A DNA stretch of 19,794 nt from WLMZ01 sp043747765 (GTDB taxonomy: Bacteria > Actinomycetota > Acidimicrobiia > Acidimicrobiales > Ilumatobacteraceae): the NCBI GenBank assembly GCA_043747765.1, contig JAYTOM010000156.1:1-19794 (forward strand). Direction: 5' to 3'. Below are positions 7,444-14,713 of the stretch, piece after piece; position 1 is the stretch's first letter; each line of letters opens with the position of its first letter. Position numbers and translations under genes: made by a program. The notes below the pieces were generated by a model, which had not been told where the DNA came from, searched no databases, and saw only the letters and a program-made list of their open reading frames with translations.

Positions 7444-8790
7444 ATGCATCGAAAGCTGGCCGTCCTCGCCGTAGTCGCCCTCACCGCGTGCGGGGTCGAT
7501 GCTGCACCAGAGGCCGCGCCGACGAGCCTTTCGCCGATCGTTGCGACGACAACCATTGCGACCGATCTCAGCACTGGAGCGTCGGCGGCGACTGCCGATG
7601 AACACCCCGCAATCGGTCCGCTTCCTGACCTTGCGGTCGTGTCGGCCGCTGGTCGTGTCGCGGTGGTGCGCGGCGGAGCGATCAGCGATTCGCTCGCGGG
7701 ACTCGTGGGCGCCGACGGCCAGACCCTGATCTCGACCGCACCGAGCGCCGATCAGTCATCGACGACAGTCCGATGGACAGCGCTCGCTGCCGGCTCAGTG
7801 GCGGCTTCTGTCACGCTCGATGGTCATCTCAGCGCGATTGCATCGGACGCAACGGCGACGGTCCTTGCCCTGACCGCGGTGGGGGCGATCGGCACCGAGA
7901 TCGTCATCACCGGCCGGCACGGCGAGTTGTTTCGCCACACGTACTCGACCGAGTTGCTTCCCGAAGGCTTCACCAGTTTCTTCAACGGATCGGCCGAGTT
8001 GCCGGCCGGTCTGTTCGTGATCGAGTACCTCGATCCGCCGCCCGCCGCGCCGGGGGCACCCCGGCGCTACCGCGTTCGCGTCCTCGACACGGCCAGCGGC
8101 GACCTCGCCCTTCCGCTCAGCCTGCGCAACAAAGGGCAGACCGTCGACGAGCAGATGCTCGGCTTCGGACGGACGCATGTGCAGTCACCGGTGAACCAGT
8201 TGCTGTTCACGCTGTACCGGGGCGTCGCCGTGGACGACGTCGGATATGCCTTCGTGCACACGCTCGGATTCGTCAATGGCGTCTGGTGTCTCGGCCTGCC
8301 GGCGCAGCTCGATCTCGGAACGCTTCCCGGCGCGATCGTGCTTGCCGACCATGAGCGCAAGCTGCTCGTTGCATCGGCAAACGGTGAGATGTCCGAGTTC
8401 ATCGTCAATGACATCAGCAGCAGCCCGCACGATCCGACGCCGGATCGAACGGTGGCAGTGTGGTCGCCGTCGGACAACGCTTCCGGACCAGCTCTGGCCG
8501 CGAGCGGAAACCAGGTCCTCGTCGGGCAGGGCGACCACATCCGCTGGGTCGCTGCCGACACGTTGACCGTGCGGACCGACCTGGTGTGGGACATGCAAAT
8601 CGAGGCCGTCGCGGTGATGTCGAACGGCAATGCGATCGTGGCCGGGACGCGGCAGATCTCGGAAATCACACCCCAGGGCGACCTCGCTGCAGAGATTCCC
8701 CTTCCGACCAATTTCGGTTCGGTCGCACGGATCATCCTCATCAACCCCCTGGCAGGGGCGGCGGTGTCAGCGGCGGGGCCGGCGGGGTAG
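7444..8790 (+). CDS. Lipoprotein, propeller-like, third gene of the sigma operon
   Basis: The 448-residue protein starts at ATG 7444 with a compact lipoprotein signal (MHRKLAVLAVVALTAC, lipobox LTAC, Cys16). An in-frame ATG at 7402 overlaps the previous stop by ATGA and would add 14 residues. The 7444 start is preferred because it gives a normal-length signal peptide, though neither start has a clear ribosome binding site. After a Thr/Ala linker the chain consists of repeating short beta segments with alternating Gly/Asp turns (for example VGQGDHIRWVAADTL and VMSNGNAIVAGTRQI), suggesting a beta-propeller. A segment FVHTLGFVNGVWCLGLP is reminiscent of propeller lipoproteins next to other actinobacterial sigma operons. 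It sits on the outer face of the membrane and may work with the sensor domain encoded just before it. No enzymatic motif is seen. Confidence 0.78.
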   Translation: MHRKLAVLAVVALTACGVDAAPEAAPTSLSPIVATTTIATDLSTGASAATADEHPAIGPLPDLAVVSAAGRVAVVRGGAISDSLAGLVGADGQTLISTAPSADQSSTTVRWTALAAGSVAASVTLDGHLSAIASDATATVLALTAVGAIGTEIVITGRHGELFRHTYSTELLPEGFTSFFNGSAELPAGLFVIEYLDPPPAAPGAPRRYRVRVLDTASGDLALPLSLRNKGQTVDEQMLGFGRTHVQSPVNQLLFTLYRGVAVDDVGYAFVHTLGFVNGVWCLGLPAQLDLGTLPGAIVLADHERKLLVASANGEMSEFIVNDISSSPHDPTPDRTVAVWSPSDNASGPALAASGNQVLVGQGDHIRWVAADTLTVRTDLVWDMQIEAVAVMSNGNAIVAGTRQISEITPQGDLAAEIPLPTNFGSVARIILINPLAGAAVSAAGPAG

Positions 8791-8798
8791 ATCGGATG

Positions 8799-8819
8799 GC
8801 CCGCGCCGTTCGAGCGGGC
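8799..8819 (+). terminator. Hairpin after the sigma operon
   Basis: GCCCGC (8799-8804) pairs with GCGGGC (8814-8819) around a 9-nt loop, 8 nt after the TAG stop of the lipoprotein gene. No U-run follows, so termination is plausible but not certain. Confidence 0.35.
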
Positions 8820-8886
8820 GGCGTAGAGCGGCGAGAATTCGTCGGCGGGTCCTGCACGCATCCGACAAATTGGAGGAGTGCTACGG

Positions 8887-9085
8887 TTGAAAGTTCTGGT
8901 GGTCCCTGCCTGGGGACGATCGGTGAGTACGAAGCCCTTGCCCCGGACCCGGTGAGTGGGCTTCGCTCACCTCGGTCCTCGTCGAGCCAGCCCAGTCACA
9001 CGGCGAAGCAGGCACAGTCGTCATTATTTTCGGGTCCAACGACTCTGGACAGCTGGCGCTGGTCGGGTCCATCATTCGGATATGA
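8887..9085 (+). pseudogene. Small gene in three frames (decayed or mis-sequenced)
   Basis: A good ribosome binding site GGAGGA (8872-8877) lies 9 nt before TTG 8887. Frame 1 reads LKVLVVPAWG, frame 3 then reads TIGEYEALAPDP, and frame 2 reads GEWASLTSVLVEP and ends in FGSNDSGQLALVGSIIRI with TGA at 9083-9085. Adding one base at GGGG (8912-8915) and one at CCC (8948-8950) fuses these into one smooth product of about 66 residues. No family was recognised. It lies 28 bp before the PPOX-family gene and could be its leader gene. The rest of 8791-9113 shows nothing else. Confidence 0.4.
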
Positions 9086-9113
9086 GTAAACGGGCCACCG
9101 AGGAGCCACGACG

Positions 9114-9527
9114 ATGAGCACGCCAACCGTGATGCGGTCCAGTGAGGTGCTCGACACTGCCGCGTGCTGGTCGTTGCTGCGGAGTCAGTCGGTTGGACGC
9201 GTCGGGTATGTGGTCGACGATCGACCGATGATTGTTCCGGTCAACTTCAGCGTGATCCAGGACCGGATCGTGTTTCGGAGTGATCCCGGCGACAAGTTGG
9301 CGAGCGTGCCCCAGCGCCACGTCTGTGTCGAGGTCGACGGCAGCGATGGGTTCTTCCATTTCTGGAGTGTGGTCGCGCGTGGCTTGGCCAGAGACGTGAC
9401 GACTGCCCTCGACGTCGAGTATGTCGATATTCGTCGAAGCCTGGTGCCGACGTTCGCGCCGCTGACGGACCCGCACTGGATCGCGCTCGAGGTCGAATCG
9501 ATCAGCGGTCGTCGACTGAGCAGATGA
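9114..9527 (+). CDS. Pyridoxamine 5'-phosphate oxidase-like flavin/F420-binding protein
   Basis: The 137-residue protein has the split-barrel PPOX pattern. GRVGYVVDDRPMIVPVNF (28-45) is strand-turn-strand. FRSDPGDKLASV (54-65) is the usual phosphate-binding segment for the flavin. VCVEVDGSD leads to FWSVVARGLARDV (83-95), and the end is WIALEVESISGRR. It fits the short Pyridox_ox_2-type group, whose members bind FMN, F420 or haem-like cofactors and act as reductases or redox proteins rather than in vitamin B6 synthesis. GAGGAG lies about 8 nt before the ATG. The stop overlaps the start of the CBS-BON gene (ATGA, 9524-9527), so both proteins are probably made together. The substrate is unknown. 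Confidence 0.85.
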   Translation: MSTPTVMRSSEVLDTAACWSLLRSQSVGRVGYVVDDRPMIVPVNFSVIQDRIVFRSDPGDKLASVPQRHVCVEVDGSDGFFHFWSVVARGLARDVTTALDVEYVDIRRSLVPTFAPLTDPHWIALEVESISGRRLSR

Positions 9528-10204
9528 TGACGACTTCTGCCGCGCCGCTGACTGTCCGGGATGTGATGTCTGCCCCCGCTGTGAGCCTGAGTCCCGACAC
9601 CGCGTACGCGGCGATCGTTCATCGGTTCCTTTCGTCGGACATCGGGGGCCTGCCTGTCGTCGACGAGTCGGGGAGGCTGCTCGGAATCGTGACAGAATCA
9701 GATCTGCTGTTCAAAGAGGCCTATCTGCCGGGCTCCGACGACGCCGTCGCCGCGGCTCGGTTCGCACGCTGGCAGCAGAAGGCGAGCGCCCGAACGGCAA
9801 GAGATCTGATGACACTCGATCCGTCCACGGCGAGTCTCGACGAACCGCTCGATGTCGTTGCCCGTCGGCTTCTCGAGCACGCTGTCAGCCGGCTTCCGGT
9901 TGTCCGGGAGGGCCGAGTCGTTGGCATCGTCTCCCGCCACGACGTTCTGCGTCGTTTCGCCCGACCTGACTACGCGATCGCGGCTGATATCGAGCGAGCG
10001 CTCGCCGATGTACCCGGCGTCACCGCTCGTTCCACCAGAACATCCGTGTCGGATGGCGATGTTGTGCTGAGTGGATCCGTCGACGCGCTCGAAGACATCG
10101 TGACGATCGCAGAGGTCGCGGCAGGCGTCGACGGAGCCGTCTCGATCGACAATCGACTCGTGGTGGCCGACGGCCCGGTCAGGTCTGCTCGGCATCATGG
10201 CTGA
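9524..10204 (+). CDS. CBS-CBS-BON domain protein
   Basis: The 226-residue cytoplasmic protein has two CBS motifs (about 8-62 and 90-146), each with the pattern VRDVMS/ARDLMT then GGLPVVD/SRLPVVR then GIVTESD/GIVSRHD. Together they form a Bateman module that binds adenine nucleotides. Residues about 150-215 form a BON domain (DIERALADVPGV, then VVLSGSVDALEDIVTIAEVA). CBS-BON proteins are widespread in actinobacteria and are thought to be energy-state or stress sensors; their partner is usually unknown. The ATG at 9524 overlaps the PPOX stop, and a second ATG follows directly at 9527. The pairing with a flavin-binding PPOX protein recalls hypoxia or redox-stress gene groups, but that link is an inference. 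Confidence 0.9.
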   Translation: MMTTSAAPLTVRDVMSAPAVSLSPDTAYAAIVHRFLSSDIGGLPVVDESGRLLGIVTESDLLFKEAYLPGSDDAVAAARFARWQQKASARTARDLMTLDPSTASLDEPLDVVARRLLEHAVSRLPVVREGRVVGIVSRHDVLRRFARPDYAIAADIERALADVPGVTARSTRTSVSDGDVVLSGSVDALEDIVTIAEVAAGVDGAVSIDNRLVVADGPVRSARHHG

Positions 10205-10263
10205 TGACTGCCACCCGAGGCGACGACGGCCGACGTCCGCGGCGCCCGTCTTTGCTGAGCATC

Positions 10264-10295
10264 CGGGGCGCTGCAGCTGATTCGGTCGCGCCCCG
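10264..10295 (+). promoter_or_regulatory. GC-rich hairpin between the CBS-BON and MFS genes
   Basis: CGGGGCGC (10264-10271) pairs perfectly with GCGCCCCG (10288-10295) across a 16-nt loop, ending 21 nt before the MFS GTG start. It may end transcription of the PPOX/CBS-BON pair or act in the leader of the MFS mRNA. No U-run follows it. Confidence 0.35.
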
Positions 10296-10316
10296 AGTAG
10301 CGCGTCCGGCAACGAC

Positions 10317-11537
10317 GTGACAGACCGAGATTCTGCCGCTGCGACACCTGACGGAATCGCCGACCCGCGACCATGGTTGTCGCACAATTTGCGGGTGTTG
10401 TCGTTGGTGAGTTTGTTTCAAGATACGGCGTCGGAGCTGTTGTACCCGATTTTGCCGATCTTCCTCGTGGGCGTGCTGGGTGCACCGGTGGCAGTGGTTG
10501 GTTTGGTCGAGGGTCTTGCTGACGGTGCGGCTGCGTTGACGAAGTTGGCGTCCGGTCGGTGGTCGGATCGGCGGAGTCGACGTCCGGTGGTGGCGTTCGG
10601 GTACGGGCTGGCGGCGGCGGCGAAGGTCTTGGTCGCGTTGGCGGTGGTGTGGCCGATGGTGTTGGCGGCACGGGTCGCCGACCGGATCGGCAAGGGAATA
10701 CGGGGCGCGCCACGCGACGCGCTGATCGCCGACGATGTCGATGCCGAGCATCGTGGACGGGCGTACGGGTTTCATCGAAGTCTCGACACCGCCGGCGCAG
10801 TGCTCGGTCCGTTGATCGGCCTCGGCCTGTATGAGATGTTGCATCATCGCATTCGCCCGTTGCTGTGGGTCGCAGCGATCCCTGCACTCGTGAGTGTGAG
10901 CCTGGTGTCGCTGGTCCGAGAACGGCCGCGCGTTGTGTCGACCGCCCAGAACCGTGCGGTTTCGTCAACGCCACTGCCTCCCCAATTCTGGAAGCTGGTG
11001 ATTTTGCTCGGCGCGTTTGCGTTCGTCAATTTCTCCGATGCGTTGTTGCTGATCCGAGCGCAGCATCTGGGGTTGGGAGTGGGCAGCGTGATCGGCGTCT
11101 ACTGCCTCTACAACCTGACGTATGCGTTGGCGAGCTACCCCGCCGGCGTCGTGTCGGACAAAATCCCGCGACGAATCGTGGTCGGCTGCGGACTGCTGAT
11201 CTTCGCGGTGGCGTACATCGGGCTGGGCGTCATCTCGACCTCGGCCTGGGTGTGGGTGCTGTTCCCCGTCTACGGGTTGTACACGGCGTTGACCGATGGT
11301 GTGACGAAGGCATGGGTCGTCGATCTCGCCCCCGACGCGGCCCGTGGACGTGCGATCGGCGTTCAGGGCGCAGTCGCCGGTGCCGGAGCGATCGTCGCGG
11401 GCCTGTGGGCCGGGTTGGCCTGGTCCGGCACAGGCCGGGTGCCACTGATCGTTGCCGGGTCGGTTGCCGCGATCATCAGTGTCGTGATGCTTTCGCGCAG
11501 AGACGTCATCAGCGCGCCGTCCAGCACGAGCGCCTGA
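10317..11537 (+). CDS. Major facilitator superfamily transporter
   Basis: The 406-residue protein has about 12 hydrophobic segments. The first begins with SLFQDTASELLYPILPIFLVG (about 33-53). The loop after segment 2 carries the MFS motif-A form GRWSDRRSRRP (80-90). A second conserved loop DRIGKGIRGAPRDALIAD (122-139) marks a distinct prokaryotic MFS subgroup, and the start of the second half repeats the pattern with YPAGVVSDKIPRR. It moves a solute through the inner membrane by an ion-coupled or uniport mechanism; the substrate cannot be read from the sequence. The GTG start at 10317 has no clear ribosome binding site. A weak GTG/ATG alternative downstream would cut into the first segments, so 10317 is preferred. 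It ends 35 bp before the convergent lipoprotein gene. Confidence 0.88.
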   Translation: MTDRDSAAATPDGIADPRPWLSHNLRVLSLVSLFQDTASELLYPILPIFLVGVLGAPVAVVGLVEGLADGAAALTKLASGRWSDRRSRRPVVAFGYGLAAAAKVLVALAVVWPMVLAARVADRIGKGIRGAPRDALIADDVDAEHRGRAYGFHRSLDTAGAVLGPLIGLGLYEMLHHRIRPLLWVAAIPALVSVSLVSLVRERPRVVSTAQNRAVSSTPLPPQFWKLVILLGAFAFVNFSDALLLIRAQHLGLGVGSVIGVYCLYNLTYALASYPAGVVSDKIPRRIVVGCGLLIFAVAYIGLGVISTSAWVWVLFPVYGLYTALTDGVTKAWVVDLAPDAARGRAIGVQGAVAGAGAIVAGLWAGLAWSGTGRVPLIVAGSVAAIISVVMLSRRDVISAPSSTSA

Positions 11538-11572
11538 GTGTCAGATGGCGAGGCGCGTTCGGGTGGCCTCGG

Positions 11573-12205
11573 TCAGCAGCCGGGGATGGGTGCCGTGGCG
11601 CCCAGACTGATGAGTGCGCAGAAGCTGTCGGCACCGACCTTCCAGACTCCGTTCTGCAGGACCGCCGTACCCTGTGCGTCGGTCAATGCCGGGGTGCCGT
11701 TGATCAGGATGTTGTAGGTGACGGTGGCGTGGGTCGCGTCGTCGAGCGCGACCGACACCACCTGCGCGCTCGCCTGCTGCTGGAGTGGATCGACCGCACG
11801 TTGTTCGAGGGCCTTCTGCAGCGACGGGCCGTTCTCGAGCAGTGCGACGCGATCGGGAATCGACGTCGTGTTCTGGAAGAAGGTGATCCAGTTGGCCGAA
11901 ATGGTGGCCGTCGTCGCTGCCACCGCATTCACGGTGGTGCTCGGTGCAGCTGCTGCAGTCGTCGTGGTGACCGCCTCCGGCAACGTGGTCACGGTGGTGC
12001 CGGGTGTTCCGGTCGAGGTGATCGTCGAGGCAACGGTTGCGATCGTACTGGTGGACGTCGCAGTGGAGTCCGTATGTACCGGGACCGCAGCGGTCGGCGC
12101 AACGGTGGCCGTCTCGTTCGTCTTCCAGCGCGGTCCACACCCGCAGAGCAACAGCGCTGCGGGTATCAGGGCCGAGGCCAGACGTTGACTGCTTCGACCC
12201 GACAC
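11573..12205 (-). CDS. Small secreted lipoprotein with NTF2-like-looking C-terminal domain
   Basis: The 210-residue protein starts at GTG 12205 with a lipoprotein signal (hydrophobic segment ending LLLCGC, lipid-attached Cys23). A longer version from ATG 12280 would overlap the divergent gene and put 25 extra residues before the signal, so it is rejected. About 90 residues of Thr/Ala/Val linker follow. The C-terminal domain (about 105-210) reads WITFFQNTTSIPDRVALLENG, VTYNILINGTPALTDAQGTA and then GVWKVGADSFCALISL, ending in Cys. This pattern is common in actinobacterial lipoproteins and Mce-associated-like proteins. A TACGAT hexamer ends 6 nt before the GTG, suggesting a leaderless mRNA. The function is unknown, and its place beside the ABC transporter operon may be only positional. 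Confidence 0.8.
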   Translation of the reverse strand: MSGRSSQRLASALIPAALLLCGCGPRWKTNETATVAPTAAVPVHTDSTATSTSTIATVASTITSTGTPGTTVTTLPEAVTTTTAAAAPSTTVNAVAATTATISANWITFFQNTTSIPDRVALLENGPSLQKALEQRAVDPLQQQASAQVVSVALDDATHATVTYNILINGTPALTDAQGTAVLQNGVWKVGADSFCALISLGATAPIPGC

Positions 12206-12211
12206 ACTTTC

Positions 12212-12217
12212 ATCGTA
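12212..12217 (-). promoter_or_regulatory. -10 element of the lipoprotein gene (leaderless)
   Basis: On the minus strand TACGAT (TANNNT pattern) is followed by exactly 6 nt and then the GTG start at 12205. Transcription would therefore start at or next to the start codon, as in many actinobacterial leaderless mRNAs. No good -35 box was found. Confidence 0.45.
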
Positions 12218-12232
12218 GGGTCGAAATCTCCG

Positions 12233-12238
12233 TAGACT
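12233..12238 (+). promoter_or_regulatory. -10 element of the ABC operon (leaderless)
   Basis: TAGACT (TANNNT pattern) is followed by exactly 6 nt and then ATG 12245. There is no Shine-Dalgarno sequence before this ATG, which fits a leaderless transcript. No clear -35 box was found. Confidence 0.5.
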
Positions 12239-12244
12239 CGTCAC

Positions 12245-12748
12245 ATGGAACCCGCTCGAGGGCCAGTGGGCGCTGCGCACTCACGTCTGTCCAGCGGGGG
12301 CATCCTCGGTATCGTGTTGGCGGTCAGCGGCGTGGTGTTCATCTTCCTCGGCTGGTACGGAGTGTCCGGCCGTCCGACCGTCGGCGAGGAGATGCCATAC
12401 CTCGCGTCCGGCACGATCCCGGGCGCGGCGATGTTGGTAGCAGCGGCAATCATGCTCACCGGTGATGTCAAACACCGGGCGGCGGAGCGGACCAATGCGA
12501 TGATGTCGGAGCTTCACGCGTTGCTCGTCGAAACAGTGCCCGACGTCCCGAGCAGCGACGAGACCGCCGTCAGCGCAGAGATTGCTGGTGGCGGGCTCGT
12601 GGCCGGCGAACGAGGCGAGCATTTTCACCAGGCGGACTGCGCGCTGGTCGTCGGCAAGGCAGGAGTCGTCGCCATGGACCTCGAGACCATTCGTCGACGA
12701 GGTCTCGCGGCGTGCCCGGTCTGCGAACCGAACGACCCGGGGACCTGA
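12245..12748 (+). CDS. Two-TM membrane protein with His/Cys tail, first gene of ABC operon
   Basis: The 167-residue protein is of unrecognised family. Two hydrophobic segments (about 19-39 and 55-73) are joined by a short polar loop. A helical stretch follows (about 74-100), then a variable acidic part and a C-terminal motif HFHQADC (126-132) with CPVC (157-160) about 25 residues later. The set H126, H128, C132, C157 and C160 looks like a zinc- or iron-binding knuckle. Similar 'H-x-x-D-C ... GL-x-x-C-x-x-C' tails occur in small actinobacterial proteins. The gene is leaderless (see the -10 element) and ends 3 bp before the permease gene, so it is almost certainly in the same transcript. It could be an accessory or sensing subunit of the importer; that is inference from position. 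Confidence 0.8.
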   Translation: MEPARGPVGAAHSRLSSGGILGIVLAVSGVVFIFLGWYGVSGRPTVGEEMPYLASGTIPGAAMLVAAAIMLTGDVKHRAAERTNAMMSELHALLVETVPDVPSSDETAVSAEIAGGGLVAGERGEHFHQADCALVVGKAGVVAMDLETIRRRGLAACPVCEPNDPGT

Positions 12749-12751
12749 CTC

Positions 12752-14713
12752 GTGTTGACGCTTGAACTGGCGCTTGCCGGTCTCGGCGTCGGAGCGATTG
12801 CTGCACTGTCGGGACTGGGTTTGCTCGCGACCTATCGGCTCACCGGCGTGTTCAACCTGGCGTTCGGAGCGATCGGCATGATCACCGCGTTCCTGCTCTG
12901 GCAGCAAGTACGGATCTGGCACTGGCCGACAGCGCTGGCGGTCGCGCTCGACCTGATTGTCATTGCCCCTGGGTTCGGGCTACTGCTCGAGCGGCTGGTG
13001 TTCCGGCCGCTGCAACGTCGTAGCGCGTCGGCGGCTGAACGGCTTGTGGCGTCACTCGGCCTTCTGGTGGTGATCCTTGGCGCAGCAACCGTGTTGTGGG
13101 GCGCACAGGCCCGGCTCGACCCCCCGTCGCTCGTGCCCAGCGGCAACATCGCTCTGCCCGGTGGTGCTCATATAGGGGTCGGCACAGTGATCGAGCTTGT
13201 GGTCATCGCCATGGTCGGATCAGCGCTGGCATTGGGTCAACGCAGTCGGTTCGGTCTGCGCGTGCGCGCCGTCGTGGAGAACCGTGGGCTTTCCGAGCTC
13301 GGTGGCATCGATGCCGACCGCATCGCCGCGATCGGTTGGGCCGTCGGCGCCACACTCGCTGGTCTGTGCGGAATGCTGCTGGCCTCCACCCTTCGGCTCG
13401 AACCGTACGGGTTCACGCTCGTACTCCTCGAAACAATGGCCGTCGTCGTGATCGCACGGCTGGGCAACCCTGCCTTCGCCGTCGGCAGCGGATTGCTGCT
13501 GGGCATCGTGCAGGCCGAACTGACCCAGGTCCACGTGCACGGCACGGCCCAGAACCTGGTGCAGGCGTTGACCTCCAACCTGTTCGTCGTCGCCCTCCTG
13601 GTCGCCACGCTCGTGGTCGGCCGGCTCGCCGGTAGCAGCGGTAGTAGCGGTAGTGATGCCGGAGTCACGGCCGGGCTCACCAAGCGGGGCGAGTTGCCAC
13701 CGGTGCGCGGATGGTGGGTCCTGCCTGCCGTCACATTGGGGGCGCCGCTGCTCTTCGGAGCGGACAACATCCACACCGCGCTGACCGTGCCGGCCCTCGC
13801 AATCGTGCTGGTGTCGATCGTGGTCGTCAGCGGCTACGGCGGGCAGATCTCGCTCGGTCAGGCCGGCTTCGCCGGCCTCGGCGCGTTGATCGTGGCACGA
13901 CTCGCCGACGGCTCGATGCCGCTGCTGCCGCGGGTGACGGGCGTCGCTGCGCTCATCGCATGCCCGCTCATCGTCTTCCCGATCGGCGTCCTCAGCGGCT
14001 GGCCCGCGATCCGTCGGCGCGGTTTGTTCCTGGCGCTCACGACGTTCGCATTGAGTGTGGCGATGAGCCGGTTCTTGTTCGAGCAGCCATCCGTCACCCA
14101 GGGCATCCACATCCAGCCGCCCGCGACCTTCGCCACTGACAACAACTTCTATGTCCTCGAGCTGGCGTGCCTCGCTGCTGCGTTCGCCATCGTCCACAAC
14201 CTGCATCGCGGACGCCTCGGACGAGCGCTGATCGCGGTTCGCGACGACGAAAGCGGTGCACTCGCCTCCGGTGTCGACGTGCACCGGCTCAAGCTGCTGA
14301 TGTTCGGCGCGAGTGCGGCGATGGCGGCACTCGGTGGGGCTCTGCTCTCGATGGGCAGTCGCGCTTTCGACGCCTCGGCGTTCGATCCGATCCGCGGACT
14401 GATCTGGTTCGCGGCGGTCGTTGTGTTCGGTGTCGACAACGCGATCGGCGCGGTCATCGGCGCCGGATTGCTCGTCGCGTTCGATGCCGGTCTGCCAGAC
14501 GGAACGTCGACGCTCGCGATCGGTGCCGCAGCGCTCCTGATCGGTCGCCTGCCCGGCGGACTGCTGCACACGCTCCGCCGACTGCTGCACGACCTCACCG
14601 CGAGCCGGCGCGCCGTTTCCACGATCGAGGTCCACCGGCAACTGACCCAGCGCGGTCGAGTGGTGGTGGCGGCGCTGCATCGCCGGACGGCGACTACGGA
14701 GGTGCAGCAGTGA
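12752..14713 (+). CDS. Fused LivH-LivM branched-chain amino acid-type ABC permease
   Basis: At 653 residues this is the length of two permeases. The LivH-like half is about 1-290 and includes a cytoplasmic coupling segment SRFGLRVRAVVENRGLSELG (165-184). A Gly/Ser linker with charged residues follows (about 291-318). The LivM-like half is about 320-610, with the diagnostic GYGGQISLGQAGFAGLGA (361-378) and coupling segment GRLGRALIAVRDDESGALA (487-505). A basic cytoplasmic tail ends the protein. Together the halves form the transmembrane channel of an HAAT-family importer, normally encoded as two separate genes. It starts at GTG 12752, 3 bp after the previous stop, and overlaps the next gene by GTGA. 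The substrate class (branched-chain amino acids, amides, urea or other small solutes) cannot be settled from the sequence. Confidence 0.93.
   Translation: MLTLELALAGLGVGAIAALSGLGLLATYRLTGVFNLAFGAIGMITAFLLWQQVRIWHWPTALAVALDLIVIAPGFGLLLERLVFRPLQRRSASAAERLVASLGLLVVILGAATVLWGAQARLDPPSLVPSGNIALPGGAHIGVGTVIELVVIAMVGSALALGQRSRFGLRVRAVVENRGLSELGGIDADRIAAIGWAVGATLAGLCGMLLASTLRLEPYGFTLVLLETMAVVVIARLGNPAFAVGSGLLLGIVQAELTQVHVHGTAQNLVQALTSNLFVVALLVATLVVGRLAGSSGSSGSDAGVTAGLTKRGELPPVRGWWVLPAVTLGAPLLFGADNIHTALTVPALAIVLVSIVVVSGYGGQISLGQAGFAGLGALIVARLADGSMPLLPRVTGVAALIACPLIVFPIGVLSGWPAIRRRGLFLALTTFALSVAMSRFLFEQPSVTQGIHIQPPATFATDNNFYVLELACLAAAFAIVHNLHRGRLGRALIAVRDDESGALASGVDVHRLKLLMFGASAAMAALGGALLSMGSRAFDASAFDPIRGLIWFAAVVVFGVDNAIGAVIGAGLLVAFDAGLPDGTSTLAIGAAALLIGRLPGGLLHTLRRLLHDLTASRRAVSTIEVHRQLTQRGRVVVAALHRRTATTEVQQ

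Noticed and set aside
12281..12922. Minus-strand ORF of 213 residues opposite the His/Cys-tailed protein
   Set aside because: Shadow of two well-supported plus-strand genes; no domain and no start signal.
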